A stretch of 47,080 nucleotides of DNA from assembly GCA_031260565.1 (NCBI GenBank), contig JAISLH010000016.1:1-47080 (forward strand), read 5' to 3'. The notes beneath the pieces were generated by a model that worked only from the letters and a program-made list of their open reading frames with translations, searched no databases and was not told the DNA's origin. Positions 1-10,007 of the stretch are shown in pieces. The position numbers and the translations under genes are program-made. The DNA is from Bacteroidales bacterium (GTDB lineage Bacteria; Bacteroidota; Bacteroidia; Bacteroidales; P3). Numbering within the stretch: the first letter of the stretch is position 1; each line of letters opens with the position of its first letter.

Positions 1-126
1 TTTGGCGAAAGTAAGTCTTTTTTTCGGCAAAATTGTATGAAATTGGAGTGCTTTTAGTTAGCGTTTTGTAAAGGCGTTATTTGCAATCAACAAAGCGAAA
101 AAATGCTTCGTTTGTGCAAAATTACG

Positions 127-134
127 TACCTTTG
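127..134 (+). promoter_or_regulatory. -7 promoter box of yicC operon
   Basis: TACCTTTG followed by CA matches the Bacteroidetes TAnnTTTG element and lies about 38 bases before the yicC ATG. The preceding 126 bases hold no gene that I can support. Confidence 0.75.
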
Positions 135-171
135 CAGCACTAAATAACTAAAAATTAAACATAAGAAGATT

Positions 172-1041
172 ATGATAAAATCAATGACAGGGTACGGAAA
201 AGGAACTAAGGTTCTATCGGACAAGAAGTTCATAGTGGAAATCCGAACACTCAATTCAAAGCAGGCTGACATCAGTCTAAAAATGCCAAAGGAATATTTG
301 TCAAGCGAAATAGAGCTAAGAAACAGAATATCTAATGTTTTGGAACGGGGAAAGATTGATTGCCTGCTCACAATTGAAATTGCATCCGAACGACAAGTAA
401 TTCAGATAAATCAAGACCTTTTTCGGGCGTATTTTGACCAGACTTTATGGCTTCAAAACGAATATCGGTTAGACAAAAATGAACATATAAAGTATCTTTT
501 GACCAATCCCGACATCTCAAAAGTTGCAGCAAAAGAGCCTTCTGGTGAAGAAATTGACGCCATTGCTGAAGCCCTAAATCAAGCCTTGCTTTCGGTAGAT
601 GAGTTCCGCCTTAATGAGGGACAAGTACTTGAAAATGACCTCCTGCAACGTGTGATGGCGATAGCCAATCTGCTTTTGGAAGTAGAGCCTTTTGAAAAGG
701 AAAGAGTACCTCGCATAAAGGAGAGAATTAACGCTCAATTCAGGGAGTTGAAATTTGACAATACGGATGAGAACCGCCTTGAGCAAGAATTGATTTACTA
801 CATTGAAAAGTTAGACTTTACAGAGGAAAAAATAAGACTGCAAAAGCATATAGAATACTTTAATACGACTATCGCCTCACCAACATCGCAGGGCAAGAAA
901 CTTGGCTTTGTGGTGCAAGAAATGGCACGCGAAATTAACACTCTCGGCTCTAAGGCAAATGATGCGGAAATTCAGCAGATTGTTGTCAAGATGAAGGATG
1001 AGATAGAGAAGATTAAGGAGCAATTATTCAATATTTTATAA
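172..1041 (+). CDS. yicC: YicC/YloC family endoribonuclease
   Basis: The protein has 289 residues, normal for the YicC/YloC family of stress-linked endoribonucleases. It opens with the family hallmark MIKSMTGYGKG. The C-terminal DUF1732-type region is present and includes EINTLGSKANDAEI near residue 255. There is no signal peptide or membrane segment, so it is cytoplasmic. The ATG at 172 is the first start after the promoter box, and the hallmark begins right at it. The TPR gene follows after 4 bases, so the two are probably co-transcribed. In many Bacteroidetes the neighbour is gmk, which is absent here. Family assignment is secure; the RNA targets in this organism cannot be read from the sequence. 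Confidence 0.93.
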   Translation: MIKSMTGYGKGTKVLSDKKFIVEIRTLNSKQADISLKMPKEYLSSEIELRNRISNVLERGKIDCLLTIEIASERQVIQINQDLFRAYFDQTLWLQNEYRLDKNEHIKYLLTNPDISKVAAKEPSGEEIDAIAEALNQALLSVDEFRLNEGQVLENDLLQRVMAIANLLLEVEPFEKERVPRIKERINAQFRELKFDNTDENRLEQELIYYIEKLDFTEEKIRLQKHIEYFNTTIASPTSQGKKLGFVVQEMAREINTLGSKANDAEIQQIVVKMKDEIEKIKEQLFNIL

Positions 1042-1045
1042 GTAT

Positions 1046-2878
1046 ATGAAAAGATTTTGTGCGGCTCTTTTTTTGTTTTGCGTTTCTGGAGCTTTGTTTT
1101 CGCAGACCAATACGGAAATTGACGCACAACTTGCAGCAGAATATTTTTCGCAAGGCAAGGTTGAAGAAAGCATTTCTATATATCAAAGCCTTCTAAAACA
1201 AGAGTTTAACCAGCAATATTATGAAGCCTTACTACAAATCTTCTATCAGCAAGAGCAAAATAAAGAGGCGGAAAAGTTAATCAAAAAGGCGATAAAACAA
1301 AACCCTCAAAGCAACGTCTATTCTATTGATTTGGGTCTGTTTTACCTTAAAATATCGGAAGAAAAGCAAGCAAAGAAAACCTTTGATAAGGTTATCAACG
1401 ACCTGAAAGCCAACAGCAGCGACATAAGTCAAACAGCAAATATATTTATGTCTAAAAACAATCTTGACTACGCCGCTTTGACTTACTTGAAAGGGCGAGA
1501 GTTGCTTCGCAACCCTCTTTTATTCACTTACGAGCTTGGTTTCATTTACGAAAGGCAAGGTAAGTACGAGCTAATCGTGCAAGAGTACATCGGTATCGTT
1601 GAAGAAAACCCGTCAATGCTTAATCAGGTGAAAATATATCTCGGTAATCTGATGACGCAACAAGATAACACAGCCCTGCTTGACCTTGCAAAAAAAACCA
1701 TTGTTGAGAAGGTGCAAAAAAAGACAGACAACCTGACTCTGCCTTCCCTTTTGGTGTGGATATATATGCAGGAAAAAGACTATAAATCGGCTTTTACTTA
1801 TGCCAAAGCATTGGACAAGAGACTCAAAGAAGGGTGTGCATATTTAGTCTTTGAAGTTGCTGAAATTGGTCTTAACAATAAAGATTATGAAGCTTCTTTT
1901 GGAGCATATAAATATCTGATTGACAAAGGTAAGGATAATCCTTATTATGAGCAATCACTCTTTGGGCTGCTTTCTTCGCAATATTATGAGTTTGTAGCCA
2001 CCGATGTACATAGCGAAAAAACAAAGAAAGAGATTGAAAAACAATACACAACAACCCTAAACGAAGTAGGGCAAAACGCTAATTCCGCTCCCATAATGTT
2101 ACAGTTTGCAAACCTGCTGGCATATTACTTGTCCAAGCCGCAGGAAGCTGTGGATATGATAACGGATATTCTTAATATGGAACGCATTAACTCTTTGATA
2201 AAAGCGGAAGCAAACTTAACATTAGCCGATATTCTGTTGATGAATAACGATGTTTGGGCTGCTTCATTAGAATATTCAAAGGTTGAGTTGGATTTTAAGA
2301 ATGACGAATTGGGGTCAAGGGCTAAGTTTGCTAAAGCGAAGTTGTCGTATTATATTGGTGATTTTCAACAGGCTGCAATGCAATTTGACGCCCTTCGTTC
2401 TTCAACTTCCAAGTTTATTGCCAATGATGCAATGGAGTATTCACTGCTAATTTCCGACAATATTGACGAAGACAGTACCTATAATGGATTACTGCTCTAT
2501 GCAAAGGCTGATTTGGCTCTTTATCAACACAATCCGCAGGTGGCAACGCAATATTTAGACACCATAAACATCAATTATTTGCACCATTCTCTCTTTGACG
2601 AAGTGCTACTCAAAAGAGCAGAGATTGCGATTGAAGAACGGCAGTATCAACAAGCTGATTCGTTGCTGCAACTACTTGTCTTAAAGTATCCTTATGATAT
2701 TACGGCTGACGATGCCTTGTTTTTATTGGCACAAATCAATGAGACCCATCTTGCCAATGCACAAAAAGCGAAGCAGTACTATGAAAGGATAATATTAGAC
2801 TACCCTTCAAGCCTTTACGTTACTCAAGCCCGCAAGCGTTATCAGAAAATAAGTGGAGAAAAAGCCGAAGTAATATGA
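1046..2878 (+). CDS. Exported tetratricopeptide-repeat protein
   Basis: This 610-residue protein begins with a signal peptide: basic MKR, a hydrophobic stretch, and a likely cut after ALFS before QTN. The mature part is an array of TPR-like helical pairs along its whole length, for example around residues 28-60, 65-125 and 490-600. The last part (AQKAKQYYERIILDYP) resembles the TPR repeats of outer-membrane assembly and cell-envelope adaptor proteins. I cannot assign a specific function; a periplasmic scaffold role is inferred from the export signal and the repeats. It lies 4 bases after yicC, and its last 37 bases overlap the 3' end of the opposing yraN. Confidence 0.8.
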   Translation: MKRFCAALFLFCVSGALFSQTNTEIDAQLAAEYFSQGKVEESISIYQSLLKQEFNQQYYEALLQIFYQQEQNKEAEKLIKKAIKQNPQSNVYSIDLGLFYLKISEEKQAKKTFDKVINDLKANSSDISQTANIFMSKNNLDYAALTYLKGRELLRNPLLFTYELGFIYERQGKYELIVQEYIGIVEENPSMLNQVKIYLGNLMTQQDNTALLDLAKKTIVEKVQKKTDNLTLPSLLVWIYMQEKDYKSAFTYAKALDKRLKEGCAYLVFEVAEIGLNNKDYEASFGAYKYLIDKGKDNPYYEQSLFGLLSSQYYEFVATDVHSEKTKKEIEKQYTTTLNEVGQNANSAPIMLQFANLLAYYLSKPQEAVDMITDILNMERINSLIKAEANLTLADILLMNNDVWAASLEYSKVELDFKNDELGSRAKFAKAKLSYYIGDFQQAAMQFDALRSSTSKFIANDAMEYSLLISDNIDEDSTYNGLLLYAKADLALYQHNPQVATQYLDTININYLHHSLFDEVLLKRAEIAIEERQYQQADSLLQLLVLKYPYDITADDALFLLAQINETHLANAQKAKQYYERIILDYPSSLYVTQARKRYQKISGEKAEVI

Positions 2879-3228
2879 TGAATATGTGGTAAGCCGTCAC
2901 CATTTATTACGATGGACACAACATCAAAACGAGCCTCCAAGTCAATATTATTTTTGGTGATGTAGGCGTTTGCAACTTGTATTATCAAACGCTGTTTTTT
3001 GCGATTGACTGCTTCTTCTGGTTCGCCAAAAACGTGTGTTGCTCTGGTTTTCACCTCAACAAACACAATCTCTTGCCTGTCCAGTGCAATAATATCAACT
3101 TCGTTTTTCCCGCAAACAAAATTCCGTTCAAGGATTTGGTAGCCCCTGTCTATCAAATAATCAACCGCTATCTGCTCCCCTTCTTTACCAAAATCAACAC
3201 CGCTTTTTGTTTCTGTCTTTATGTCCAT
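2842..3228 (-). CDS. yraN: YraN/UPF0102 family nuclease-fold protein
   Basis: This 128-residue protein has the UPF0102 pattern: GKEGEQIAVDYL at residues 15-26, then NEVDIIALD and the endonuclease-like FVEVKTR. The fold is related to Holliday-junction resolvases and restriction endonucleases, but the biological role of the family is not settled. The start overlaps the stop of the upstream methyltransferase gene by one base (TAATG), which implies translational coupling. The 3' end runs 37 bases into the opposing TPR gene. Confidence 0.9.
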   Translation of the reverse strand: MDIKTETKSGVDFGKEGEQIAVDYLIDRGYQILERNFVCGKNEVDIIALDRQEIVFVEVKTRATHVFGEPEEAVNRKKQRLIIQVANAYITKNNIDLEARFDVVSIVINGDGLPHIHHITSAFSPLIF

Positions 3229-4424
3229 TATTCTACGTAAAGCAAAAACCCTTTCAGATATTCGCCTTCTGGGTGATAAATGCTTTGGGGGTGGTCGTAA
3301 GAAGCGTGTAATCGCTTAACGATACGAACGTTTCGCCGTGCTAAGGCAGCGGAAGAAAACAACATCGTTGCAAAATCATCAACACTTACGGTCTGAGAAC
3401 ACGAGAAAGTAAATAAAAAACCGCCCTTTGCAATCTTTTCAATCGCCTTTTGGTTTATGGTTCGGTAACCTTTCAAGCCCTGTTTCAAATCTTTGGTGTG
3501 CTTGGCAAAAGCTGGGGGGTCTAAGATAATTACCTCAAAGGCTTCATCGGGCGTTGTGTTTAATTCATTCAGATACTCCAAGACATCAACCGCCTCCGCC
3601 TTGTGAGCCGCATCAGCAAAATTCATTTCCACATTCTTATCGCATAACTCTATCGCCCGTTTAGAAATATCCAAAGTCAATACACTCTTAGCTTCCGCCG
3701 CTAAAGCCGATACTGAAAAGCCTCCAGTGTAACCAAAAGCATTCAAAACCCGTTTCCCTCGTGCTATTTGCTGAAGCATTTGGCGGTTGTCTCTTTGGTC
3801 TATAAAGAAACCTGTCTTCTGCCCCTCCGCATAGTCTATTTGATAAGTCAAGCCGTGTTCTTTGGCAGTCCAAGTACTATCAACTTGACCATAAATGAAC
3901 TCATCTTTGGTAAAAATCCCTCCTTTTTTAGGTAAAGTGGAAGAAGACTTGCTGAAAATGGCTTTACAACTCTTCCCCAAAACCTCCAGCAAAGCCGCAA
4001 CGATATGCTCCTGATTACGAAACATCCCAACACTATGGAATTGGACAACCACCAACCCTTCATAGTAATCTGCAATCAGTGAAGGTAAAAAATCCCCCTC
4101 ACCATTGATGAGCCGAAAGATTGTAGTGTCTTCATTGTCAAACAAACCCATACTTTTGCGATAAGTAATGGCGTCCGCTACCCTTGATAGCCAAAATCGC
4201 TCGTCAATATCCTCCTGCTCAAAGGTCAAAACCTTTACCGCTATGCTTCCCTGCTGATAAAAACCGCTTGCAATGAACCTGTTATCAGCCGCATAAACCG
4301 ATACCAAGTCTCCTTCTTCCACCTCCTTCTCAATATTGCTTATTGCCCCAGAGAAAAGCCATGGGTGCGAGCGTAAAAGGGATTTTTCCTTGCCTGCTGA
4401 GAGTGTGATGCGTTTGTAATTCAT
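3228..4424 (-). CDS. RlmI-family class I rRNA methyltransferase
   Basis: This 398-residue protein has the layout of the RlmI/RlmK 23S rRNA (cytosine-C5) methyltransferases. An N-terminal PUA-like domain (about residues 3-80, with LLRSHPWLFSGAI) would bind RNA. A central linker is followed by a Rossmann methyltransferase with motif I VLNAFGYTGGFSVSAL and motif IV LDPPAFAK. The C-terminal FSCSQ motif carries the expected cysteine. The substrate, methylation of 23S rRNA from S-adenosylmethionine, is inferred from the family. It is followed by yraN with a one-base stop/start overlap. No clear TAnnTTTG box is visible in the 60-base gap after the aminotransferase gene, so read-through from there is possible. 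Confidence 0.88.
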   Translation of the reverse strand: MNYKRITLSAGKEKSLLRSHPWLFSGAISNIEKEVEEGDLVSVYAADNRFIASGFYQQGSIAVKVLTFEQEDIDERFWLSRVADAITYRKSMGLFDNEDTTIFRLINGEGDFLPSLIADYYEGLVVVQFHSVGMFRNQEHIVAALLEVLGKSCKAIFSKSSSTLPKKGGIFTKDEFIYGQVDSTWTAKEHGLTYQIDYAEGQKTGFFIDQRDNRQMLQQIARGKRVLNAFGYTGGFSVSALAAEAKSVLTLDISKRAIELCDKNVEMNFADAAHKAEAVDVLEYLNELNTTPDEAFEVIILDPPAFAKHTKDLKQGLKGYRTINQKAIEKIAKGGFLFTFSCSQTVSVDDFATMLFSSAALARRNVRIVKRLHASYDHPQSIYHPEGEYLKGFLLYVE

Positions 4425-4484
4425 AGTCTTGTATATTATTTATTAAGGTTTAGAAGTTTGACATAATATCAAACCTCAATACCA

Positions 4485-5801
4485 TTACTTATGGTCTTCA
4501 TTGAACTGCTTCAGTCGTGTAGCGAACTCTGGCAGGATTTCAAGAGGTACTAATGATACACAAGCCCTTACTCCTTCCAGCCGCTGACTTCCAGTGATAG
4601 AAAGAGCAATAGCACTTATGCCATAATAGACAAGCTCACTCAACAACTCCTCACCCGTGAAGCCAGGATAGCCAAAGGTGAAGTAAAACCCGTCTGCAAT
4701 ATCAACTTCCAAGTCTTTATCATAAACGATTTTGAATCCATTTTCGACCAAAGCCTTCTTCATTATAGATGCTTTCTTTTGGTAGACCTTCAAATCCTCA
4801 ACAAAATTATATGTTCCATTGTTGCAAGCCTTAAATATTGCTGCTAACGCATACTGAGGTGAATGAGCCGTGCCCGATGTCAAAGCATACAAAGAGCCAA
4901 AGATGACTGCCTTGCCGAAAGTCTCTTGTGTGAAGTATGTCTTCATATAATCCGTTGTCTGCAAGTCATAAAGCGGCTGTGAGAATATCATTACCGCAAT
5001 CCGTTGCCCTGCATAACTAAACGCTTTTGAACCAGAAATCATCAGAATGAATTTCTTTGCCCATTTAGCGACTGTTGGCTGAAAGGGAGCGATACCCGGC
5101 GTGGAATAATCCTTGCGAAAATCCATTGCAAAGTATGCTAAGTCCTCTATAACTATGACATCGTATTTATTAGCGACTTCTGCTATGATTTGAAGCTCCA
5201 TATCGTTGAAGCAGAACCATGCAGGGTTGTTGGGAGAGGAATATATCAAAGCTGCAATGTCTCCTTTTGAAAGATAAGACTCCAATTTGGCACGCAGCTT
5301 CTCTCCTCTGTAATCATAAACGTCAAAATGCTCTGCCTCAATGCCCAATATCTTACACTGCTGCTTTTGAACAGGGAAACCGGGGTCAATAAACAATATT
5401 TTGTTCTTGTCTTTATACAATCGGGCTATGGTCATAAAGGCTGCAAAGCCTGCCTGCATAGAGCCAACGGTCGGCACACAGCAATCATCGGAAACTTCAA
5501 TGTCAAGGAAGTTCTTAACAAAACGTGCTGTCTCTTTTTTCAAGTCCGCCGTTCCGTAAATGTCGGGATAAATGGCAGCAACGCCGTCTTTCAAGGCTTG
5601 TATCTCTGCCTCAACGCCAATCTTGGAAGCAGGAAGACCCGGAATACCCATCTCCATTCTTACAAACTGCTCCCCGGTGGCGGCTTCTACGTCATCAATT
5701 ATTTTCTTCACCTCACGGATTGAGGCTGACCCTACATTTTTTATGTTGTTTGTGGCAATAATCTGGTCGACTAATGCTCTGTTAAATGGTATTTGCGACA
5801 T
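4485..5801 (-). CDS. Fold-type I PLP-dependent aminotransferase
   Basis: This 438-residue protein is a class I/II aminotransferase. The Schiff-base lysine is K259 in SGSKAFSYAGQR. The SSPNNPAW motif (N192) and IEDLAYF (D220) are the expected cofactor contacts. There is no signal peptide, so it is cytoplasmic. The amino acid substrate cannot be read from the sequence. It is transcribed divergently from an aspartate kinase gene, which hints at aspartate-family amino acid metabolism but proves nothing. Its promoter box lies at 5864-5871 on the minus strand, about 60 bases before the ATG. Confidence 0.87.
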   Translation of the reverse strand: MSQIPFNRALVDQIIATNNIKNVGSASIREVKKIIDDVEAATGEQFVRMEMGIPGLPASKIGVEAEIQALKDGVAAIYPDIYGTADLKKETARFVKNFLDIEVSDDCCVPTVGSMQAGFAAFMTIARLYKDKNKILFIDPGFPVQKQQCKILGIEAEHFDVYDYRGEKLRAKLESYLSKGDIAALIYSSPNNPAWFCFNDMELQIIAEVANKYDVIVIEDLAYFAMDFRKDYSTPGIAPFQPTVAKWAKKFILMISGSKAFSYAGQRIAVMIFSQPLYDLQTTDYMKTYFTQETFGKAVIFGSLYALTSGTAHSPQYALAAIFKACNNGTYNFVEDLKVYQKKASIMKKALVENGFKIVYDKDLEVDIADGFYFTFGYPGFTGEELLSELVYYGISAIALSITGSQRLEGVRACVSLVPLEILPEFATRLKQFNEDHK

Positions 5802-5863
5802 ATCTTATTCTTTTAAGTGTTAAGTTCTTGTTTTGCGTCAATTTGTACATAAATTAACGGCTG

Positions 5864-5871
5864 CAAAAATA
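5864..5871 (-). promoter_or_regulatory. -7 promoter box of aminotransferase gene
   Basis: TATTTTTG followed by CA on the minus strand matches TAnnTTTG. It shares the 207-base divergent gap with the aspartate kinase promoter. Confidence 0.65.
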
Positions 5872-5976
5872 CAATAAATTTTCAACATAGGACGCTTTTG
5901 GCTTTTGAAGCAAAGTTTTCATTCTGGTAAATCTTGAATTAAAAGCGTTAATGCCGCACATTATGATAATTTTTAG

Positions 5977-5984
5977 TATCTTTG
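5977..5984 (+). promoter_or_regulatory. -7 promoter box of aspartate kinase gene
   Basis: TATCTTTG followed by CA, 24 bases before the ATG at 6009. Confidence 0.72.
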
Positions 5985-6008
5985 CAGCAAATAAAACTCT
6001 AATACATT

Positions 6009-7280
6009 ATGCAGATTCACGTAGAAAAATTCGGCGGAGCTTCAATAAATTCAGCAAAAGCAATACGCAATGTCGTAGATATTCTTAATGCTGAGCCAAA
6101 AAAGCGTGTGGTGGTCGTGTCTGCAATGGGCAAGACGACAAACGCCTTAGAAAAGTTAGTAAAGGCTCGTTTTGAAAAGCGGGGTGTTGATACCAAGACG
6201 CTAAACTGGTTAAAGGATTATCACTTCGGTATCATTGATGAATTGTTTGGAGACAGTGCGTCAATGATAAAAGGATATGTTTGCTCAATCTTTGACCGCA
6301 TTGAAACGCAACTGCTTTCGGACAATGGTGAGGCTTACGATAAATTTTATGACACTGTCGTTTCCTGTGGTGAAGAGCTGTCTTCCCGTATTATTTCGGC
6401 GTATCTAAGCTATAAATCAGTGGAACATAAATTTCTTTGGGCGTTTGACTTTATCCAAACGGACGATTGTTTTCGCCAAGCAAACGTTGATTGGGAGCAA
6501 AGTGAGGCATTGATAAATCAATACGTTGCTGTGGCGTTACAAAACTATGATTTGGTTCTCACACAAGGCTATATCGGAGGCACAGATGACGGACAGACAA
6601 AGACAACTCTTGGCAGAGAAGGCTCGGATTACACAGCGGCTATCCTGTCTTACTGCCTCAATGCGGTAGATTGCACAATTTGGAAAGACGTTGAAGGTTT
6701 GCTCAACGCCGACCCTAAACGTATGGCAACAACAACAAAACTCAACGCCATACCTTACCAAGAGGCTATAGAATTAGCTTATTACGGAGCAACAATCATT
6801 CACCCTAAGACCATAAAACCATTAGAGAACCGCTCCATACCTTTGTATGTGAAGTCTTTTTCAAACCCTCAGCAAAGCGGAAGTTGCATCTGTCATTGCG
6901 ATGATATGTCTCCGCTTGTCCCTTCTTACATCTTTAAGGATAATCAAGTGTTGCTGTCGCTTCTTCCAAGAGATTTCTCCTTTATTGCCGAACAAAACAT
7001 AAGTGCAATCTTTGCAATATTAGCTCAACACAATGTAAAAGTAAATCTAATGCAAAATTCAGCTATCAGTTTGTCTGTTTGCTTTGACGACTGTGAAGTT
7101 TTGAAGCCGCTGATTAAGAGTTTGCAGGTATATTACAAAGTTCATTACAATCGGAACTTGCAACTGATAACCGTTCGTCATTATTCAGAGCAGGCAATCA
7201 GTGAAGTAGTTTCCGAACCCTTGATAATGGTAGAGCAACGCAGTCGTGTAACGGCTCAATTTCTTGTAAGAACGGAGTAA
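6009..7280 (+). CDS. Aspartate kinase (monofunctional)
   Basis: This enzyme phosphorylates aspartate in the first step towards lysine, threonine and methionine. The 423-residue protein starts with the kinase motif as KFGGAS at residues 7-12; most family members have KFGGTS. Other kinase-domain signatures follow: VVSAMGKTTN, TTLGREGSDYTAA near residue 205, and the cluster WKDVEGLLNADPK. The last roughly 130 residues form ACT-like regulatory sequence, which usually senses end products. There is no fused homoserine dehydrogenase domain. The gene is divergent from the aminotransferase gene and ends 54 bases from the converging S9 peptidase gene, with no clear terminator in that gap. Confidence 0.92.
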   Translation: MQIHVEKFGGASINSAKAIRNVVDILNAEPKKRVVVVSAMGKTTNALEKLVKARFEKRGVDTKTLNWLKDYHFGIIDELFGDSASMIKGYVCSIFDRIETQLLSDNGEAYDKFYDTVVSCGEELSSRIISAYLSYKSVEHKFLWAFDFIQTDDCFRQANVDWEQSEALINQYVAVALQNYDLVLTQGYIGGTDDGQTKTTLGREGSDYTAAILSYCLNAVDCTIWKDVEGLLNADPKRMATTTKLNAIPYQEAIELAYYGATIIHPKTIKPLENRSIPLYVKSFSNPQQSGSCICHCDDMSPLVPSYIFKDNQVLLSLLPRDFSFIAEQNISAIFAILAQHNVKVNLMQNSAISLSVCFDDCEVLKPLIKSLQVYYKVHYNRNLQLITVRHYSEQAISEVVSEPLIMVEQRSRVTAQFLVRTE

Positions 7281-7334
7281 AACATTAAATTACGCCCGTC
7301 TAACATCATCTAAATTTACGAAAGTCTCACTTGA

Positions 7335-9995
7335 CTACAATTCTTTCTTCGGATACATCTCGTTCCACCAACTATTGTCGTCCTGAAGCCATTTTGCAAA
7401 CCACGCATATATTGTATTGTTCCACTTAATCCTTTTTTTGTGGTCAAAGATGCCGTGATTCTCACCCTTAATGGTGATAAACGCAACTTCTTTGCCTAAT
7501 ATCTTTAAGGCATTGAACATTTGGATACTCTCTCCTATTGGAACATTGGTGTCATCTGTGCCATGAAGAAGCAGCAACGGTGTTTTGATTTTGTCAGCCG
7601 AAAAAAGCGGGCTGTGTTCTACAAAAAGAGCCTTGTTATTCCAAGGATAAGAGTTGGCAGACGCTGCAGTAGAGTAAGAATAACCCCAATAGCCTTCACC
7701 CCAATAAGATGTTATGTCGCTGATACCGGCATGCGACACAGCGGCAGCAAAGATGTCGGTCTTGGTTTGAAGCAACTGCGTCATAAAACCACCATAGGAC
7801 GCACCCATACAGCCAATCTTCTTGGCATTAACAAAGGAATGCTGTTTGCAAAAGAGCTTTACGCCCTCTATTATCTCATCTGCCGTCTTCTCTCCCCAAG
7901 CATTGACGTGGCGAGCTGCAAATTCCTGTCCGTAACCTATCGTTCCGCTTGGGTTTAACACATAAACAACGTAGCCCTGTGCTGTATAAAGATAAGCAGA
8001 GTAACGCATCTCAAACGTCCTGTCAGTAGGCGTTGTGCCGCCATAGTAATAGACAATCATCGGATATTGTTTGGTGGAGTCAAAATCAACAGGCAGGTAA
8101 TATCTTCCTTGAATTAAATCTCCCTTATGCTTAAAATTCCACACTCTCATCTCACCTAAGGAGAGTTCATTGTTCATTTTCTGCTTTGGATAGGCTATTT
8201 GCTTGGTCTCATGTTTGGTTACATCGTAAGTAAAGACCCTGTCGGATTTGTTATAGTTTTGTCCGAAATAAACATAATGCTTACCCGCCAAATCAACATC
8301 AAATCCCCCGACAATATCCAAGTCTAAGGGCAGTCTGTAAAGAGTATCGAAATCGTAGTAATAAACGTTCACCGAATCCTTATCAGTGGTGGTGATGAAG
8401 ATACGATTATCGGCTATGGTCTTAAAGCCATTGACTGACGGCTTAAAGCCTTTGAGCAGTGGCTTTGCCTGCTTTGACTTTTTGTTAATCAAGAAAAGGA
8501 GGTTGTGATATATGTTTGGCGTCTGTCCTTTTTTGACTTCCGAGCCGCAGGACTTGAAAGCCTCCGCCGAACCCTGCACTATAATATGCTCCTGTGCGAA
8601 AAGATTCTTGTCCTTATCATTACTCGGTTTGAGATATTGAGCATAAGAAACGTAGCTGTCAGATACTATGGTATCAACCTCAAAAGTGGAAAGGTTCATC
8701 TCTAATATAGTCGTCTTGGAAAAAGGTCTCTTGGTTATATCTTCTTCATTGACGGAAATAAGTATTCGTTTTGAGTCATCGGAAACATCATTGAGCGTAA
8801 CGTTATGGTGTCCGAAGGTGATAAGTTGAAGGTTCTTAAACATCAAATCAAATATTGCAAGATTTGTTCTGTTTCTCCAGTCCCCTATTCTATCATCGGG
8901 ATGAATCAGTTGCCTCAAATCGTCCTTTGAATTGTCTTCTTTGTCCGTCAGAGTCATAAAAAGCCAGTGCAGACCACCAAAACAATCTATCTTTCCCTCA
9001 GGTAAATTCTCTGTAACACTGCCTTCGTACATCCTGTCTTTAATAAAATAGAGCGTAAAGAGCTTTCGGTTTTTGTTTTCTTCCTTTACGTAATAGAGAA
9101 TAGTTGCTTCAGAGTATGGAGGAGCTGCAATATTAGCCCATTTGACTGAAACAATTTCCTCACTCTTCCATACAACATTATCATTGCTCGTTTGGCGAAC
9201 CTCAACCCTGTATTTGCTCTTCTCTCCTATTGTAGAAATGGCGTATTTGACTAAATAATAGTTGCCGTCATCAGACATCTCCACATTGTAAGGTCGTTCC
9301 CCTTCAAGAATATCAGACAAAGCTAACCCTTTTTTGAGGTTCTGCTCTGTTGAAAGTTTAGTCTGCGGAATTTCTATTATAACCTGCAACAGGGCTTCAG
9401 GCTTATCGCTTGGGCAAAGGACGGAAAGACCTATTATATGGCTGCCTGCCTCATATATTCCTTCACAAACGATTTTTGCATCTTCATTTAAGGCGTCCGT
9501 TCGAGTCATTCGCCGCCGCAATTCGCTGCCATCGTAACCTATGATGACCTTTTCAGTGCTGTAAATTGTGATTTTACCCTTTGCAAACGAAGGGACGTCA
9601 AGCTGATAGAAATAATGCCGCACTTCCATACCCTGTTTTGATGTGTCAATACCTATTTTAAACACACCATTATCAGCTTTCAACCAGTCGTTATACCATT
9701 TCGACTGATTATTAATTGCTTGCCCGTTCTCTTTTTCCCAGTTTTTTGCATTGGTTATCTGATAAAGATAGTCTTTTATCTCAGAAAGCGGCTGCAAAAC
9801 AAGATAATCGTCCATTGAAAACGCCTTTTGGTGATTGTTAAGGCTGTCAAGCATAAGCGGTTGTCTTACTTTTTGAGACCATTGCTTTGTATCGGTCATA
9901 GAGTTGTAAGTACTGCGAAGATACTGCAAAGTATCCTGAGCCTGAACGCCCATTGCAGCAAGGCAAAACGCCATTATAATAATCCGTTTCTTCAT
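7335..9995 (-). CDS. Secreted S9 family (prolyl oligopeptidase-like) serine peptidase
   Basis: This 886-residue protein starts with a signal peptide (MKKRIIIMAFCLAAMGVQAQ, cut near residue 20), so it acts in the periplasm or beyond. Most of the N-terminal two thirds is beta-rich, as expected for the propeller of S9 peptidases. The C-terminal alpha/beta hydrolase domain carries the triad: S733 in GASYGG, D815 in HGTDDTNVP and H847 in GENHG. By family it should cleave peptides, often after proline, but the exact specificity is unknown. It has no T9SS C-terminal signal. The gene lies 12 bases after rsmG and is probably co-transcribed with it. Confidence 0.9.
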   Translation of the reverse strand: MKKRIIIMAFCLAAMGVQAQDTLQYLRSTYNSMTDTKQWSQKVRQPLMLDSLNNHQKAFSMDDYLVLQPLSEIKDYLYQITNAKNWEKENGQAINNQSKWYNDWLKADNGVFKIGIDTSKQGMEVRHYFYQLDVPSFAKGKITIYSTEKVIIGYDGSELRRRMTRTDALNEDAKIVCEGIYEAGSHIIGLSVLCPSDKPEALLQVIIEIPQTKLSTEQNLKKGLALSDILEGERPYNVEMSDDGNYYLVKYAISTIGEKSKYRVEVRQTSNDNVVWKSEEIVSVKWANIAAPPYSEATILYYVKEENKNRKLFTLYFIKDRMYEGSVTENLPEGKIDCFGGLHWLFMTLTDKEDNSKDDLRQLIHPDDRIGDWRNRTNLAIFDLMFKNLQLITFGHHNVTLNDVSDDSKRILISVNEEDITKRPFSKTTILEMNLSTFEVDTIVSDSYVSYAQYLKPSNDKDKNLFAQEHIIVQGSAEAFKSCGSEVKKGQTPNIYHNLLFLINKKSKQAKPLLKGFKPSVNGFKTIADNRIFITTTDKDSVNVYYYDFDTLYRLPLDLDIVGGFDVDLAGKHYVYFGQNYNKSDRVFTYDVTKHETKQIAYPKQKMNNELSLGEMRVWNFKHKGDLIQGRYYLPVDFDSTKQYPMIVYYYGGTTPTDRTFEMRYSAYLYTAQGYVVYVLNPSGTIGYGQEFAARHVNAWGEKTADEIIEGVKLFCKQHSFVNAKKIGCMGASYGGFMTQLLQTKTDIFAAAVSHAGISDITSYWGEGYWGYSYSTAASANSYPWNNKALFVEHSPLFSADKIKTPLLLLHGTDDTNVPIGESIQMFNALKILGKEVAFITIKGENHGIFDHKKRIKWNNTIYAWFAKWLQDDNSWWNEMYPKKEL

Positions 9996-10007
9996 TTTGT
10001 TGTCTTT

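Noticed and set aside
1-84. Decayed 21-bp array ahead of yicC
   Set aside because: Segments starting TTTGGCG and TTTCGGC can be lined up at 21-base steps, but the match is too weak to call. The same holds for 5887-5950.
4451-4475. Terminator after the aminotransferase gene
   Set aside because: GTTTGA/TCAAAC forms only a 6-bp stem and no T tract follows on the minus strand.
7281-7334. Terminator between the aspartate kinase and S9 peptidase genes
   Set aside because: No stem with a T tract is visible in this 54-base converging gap.
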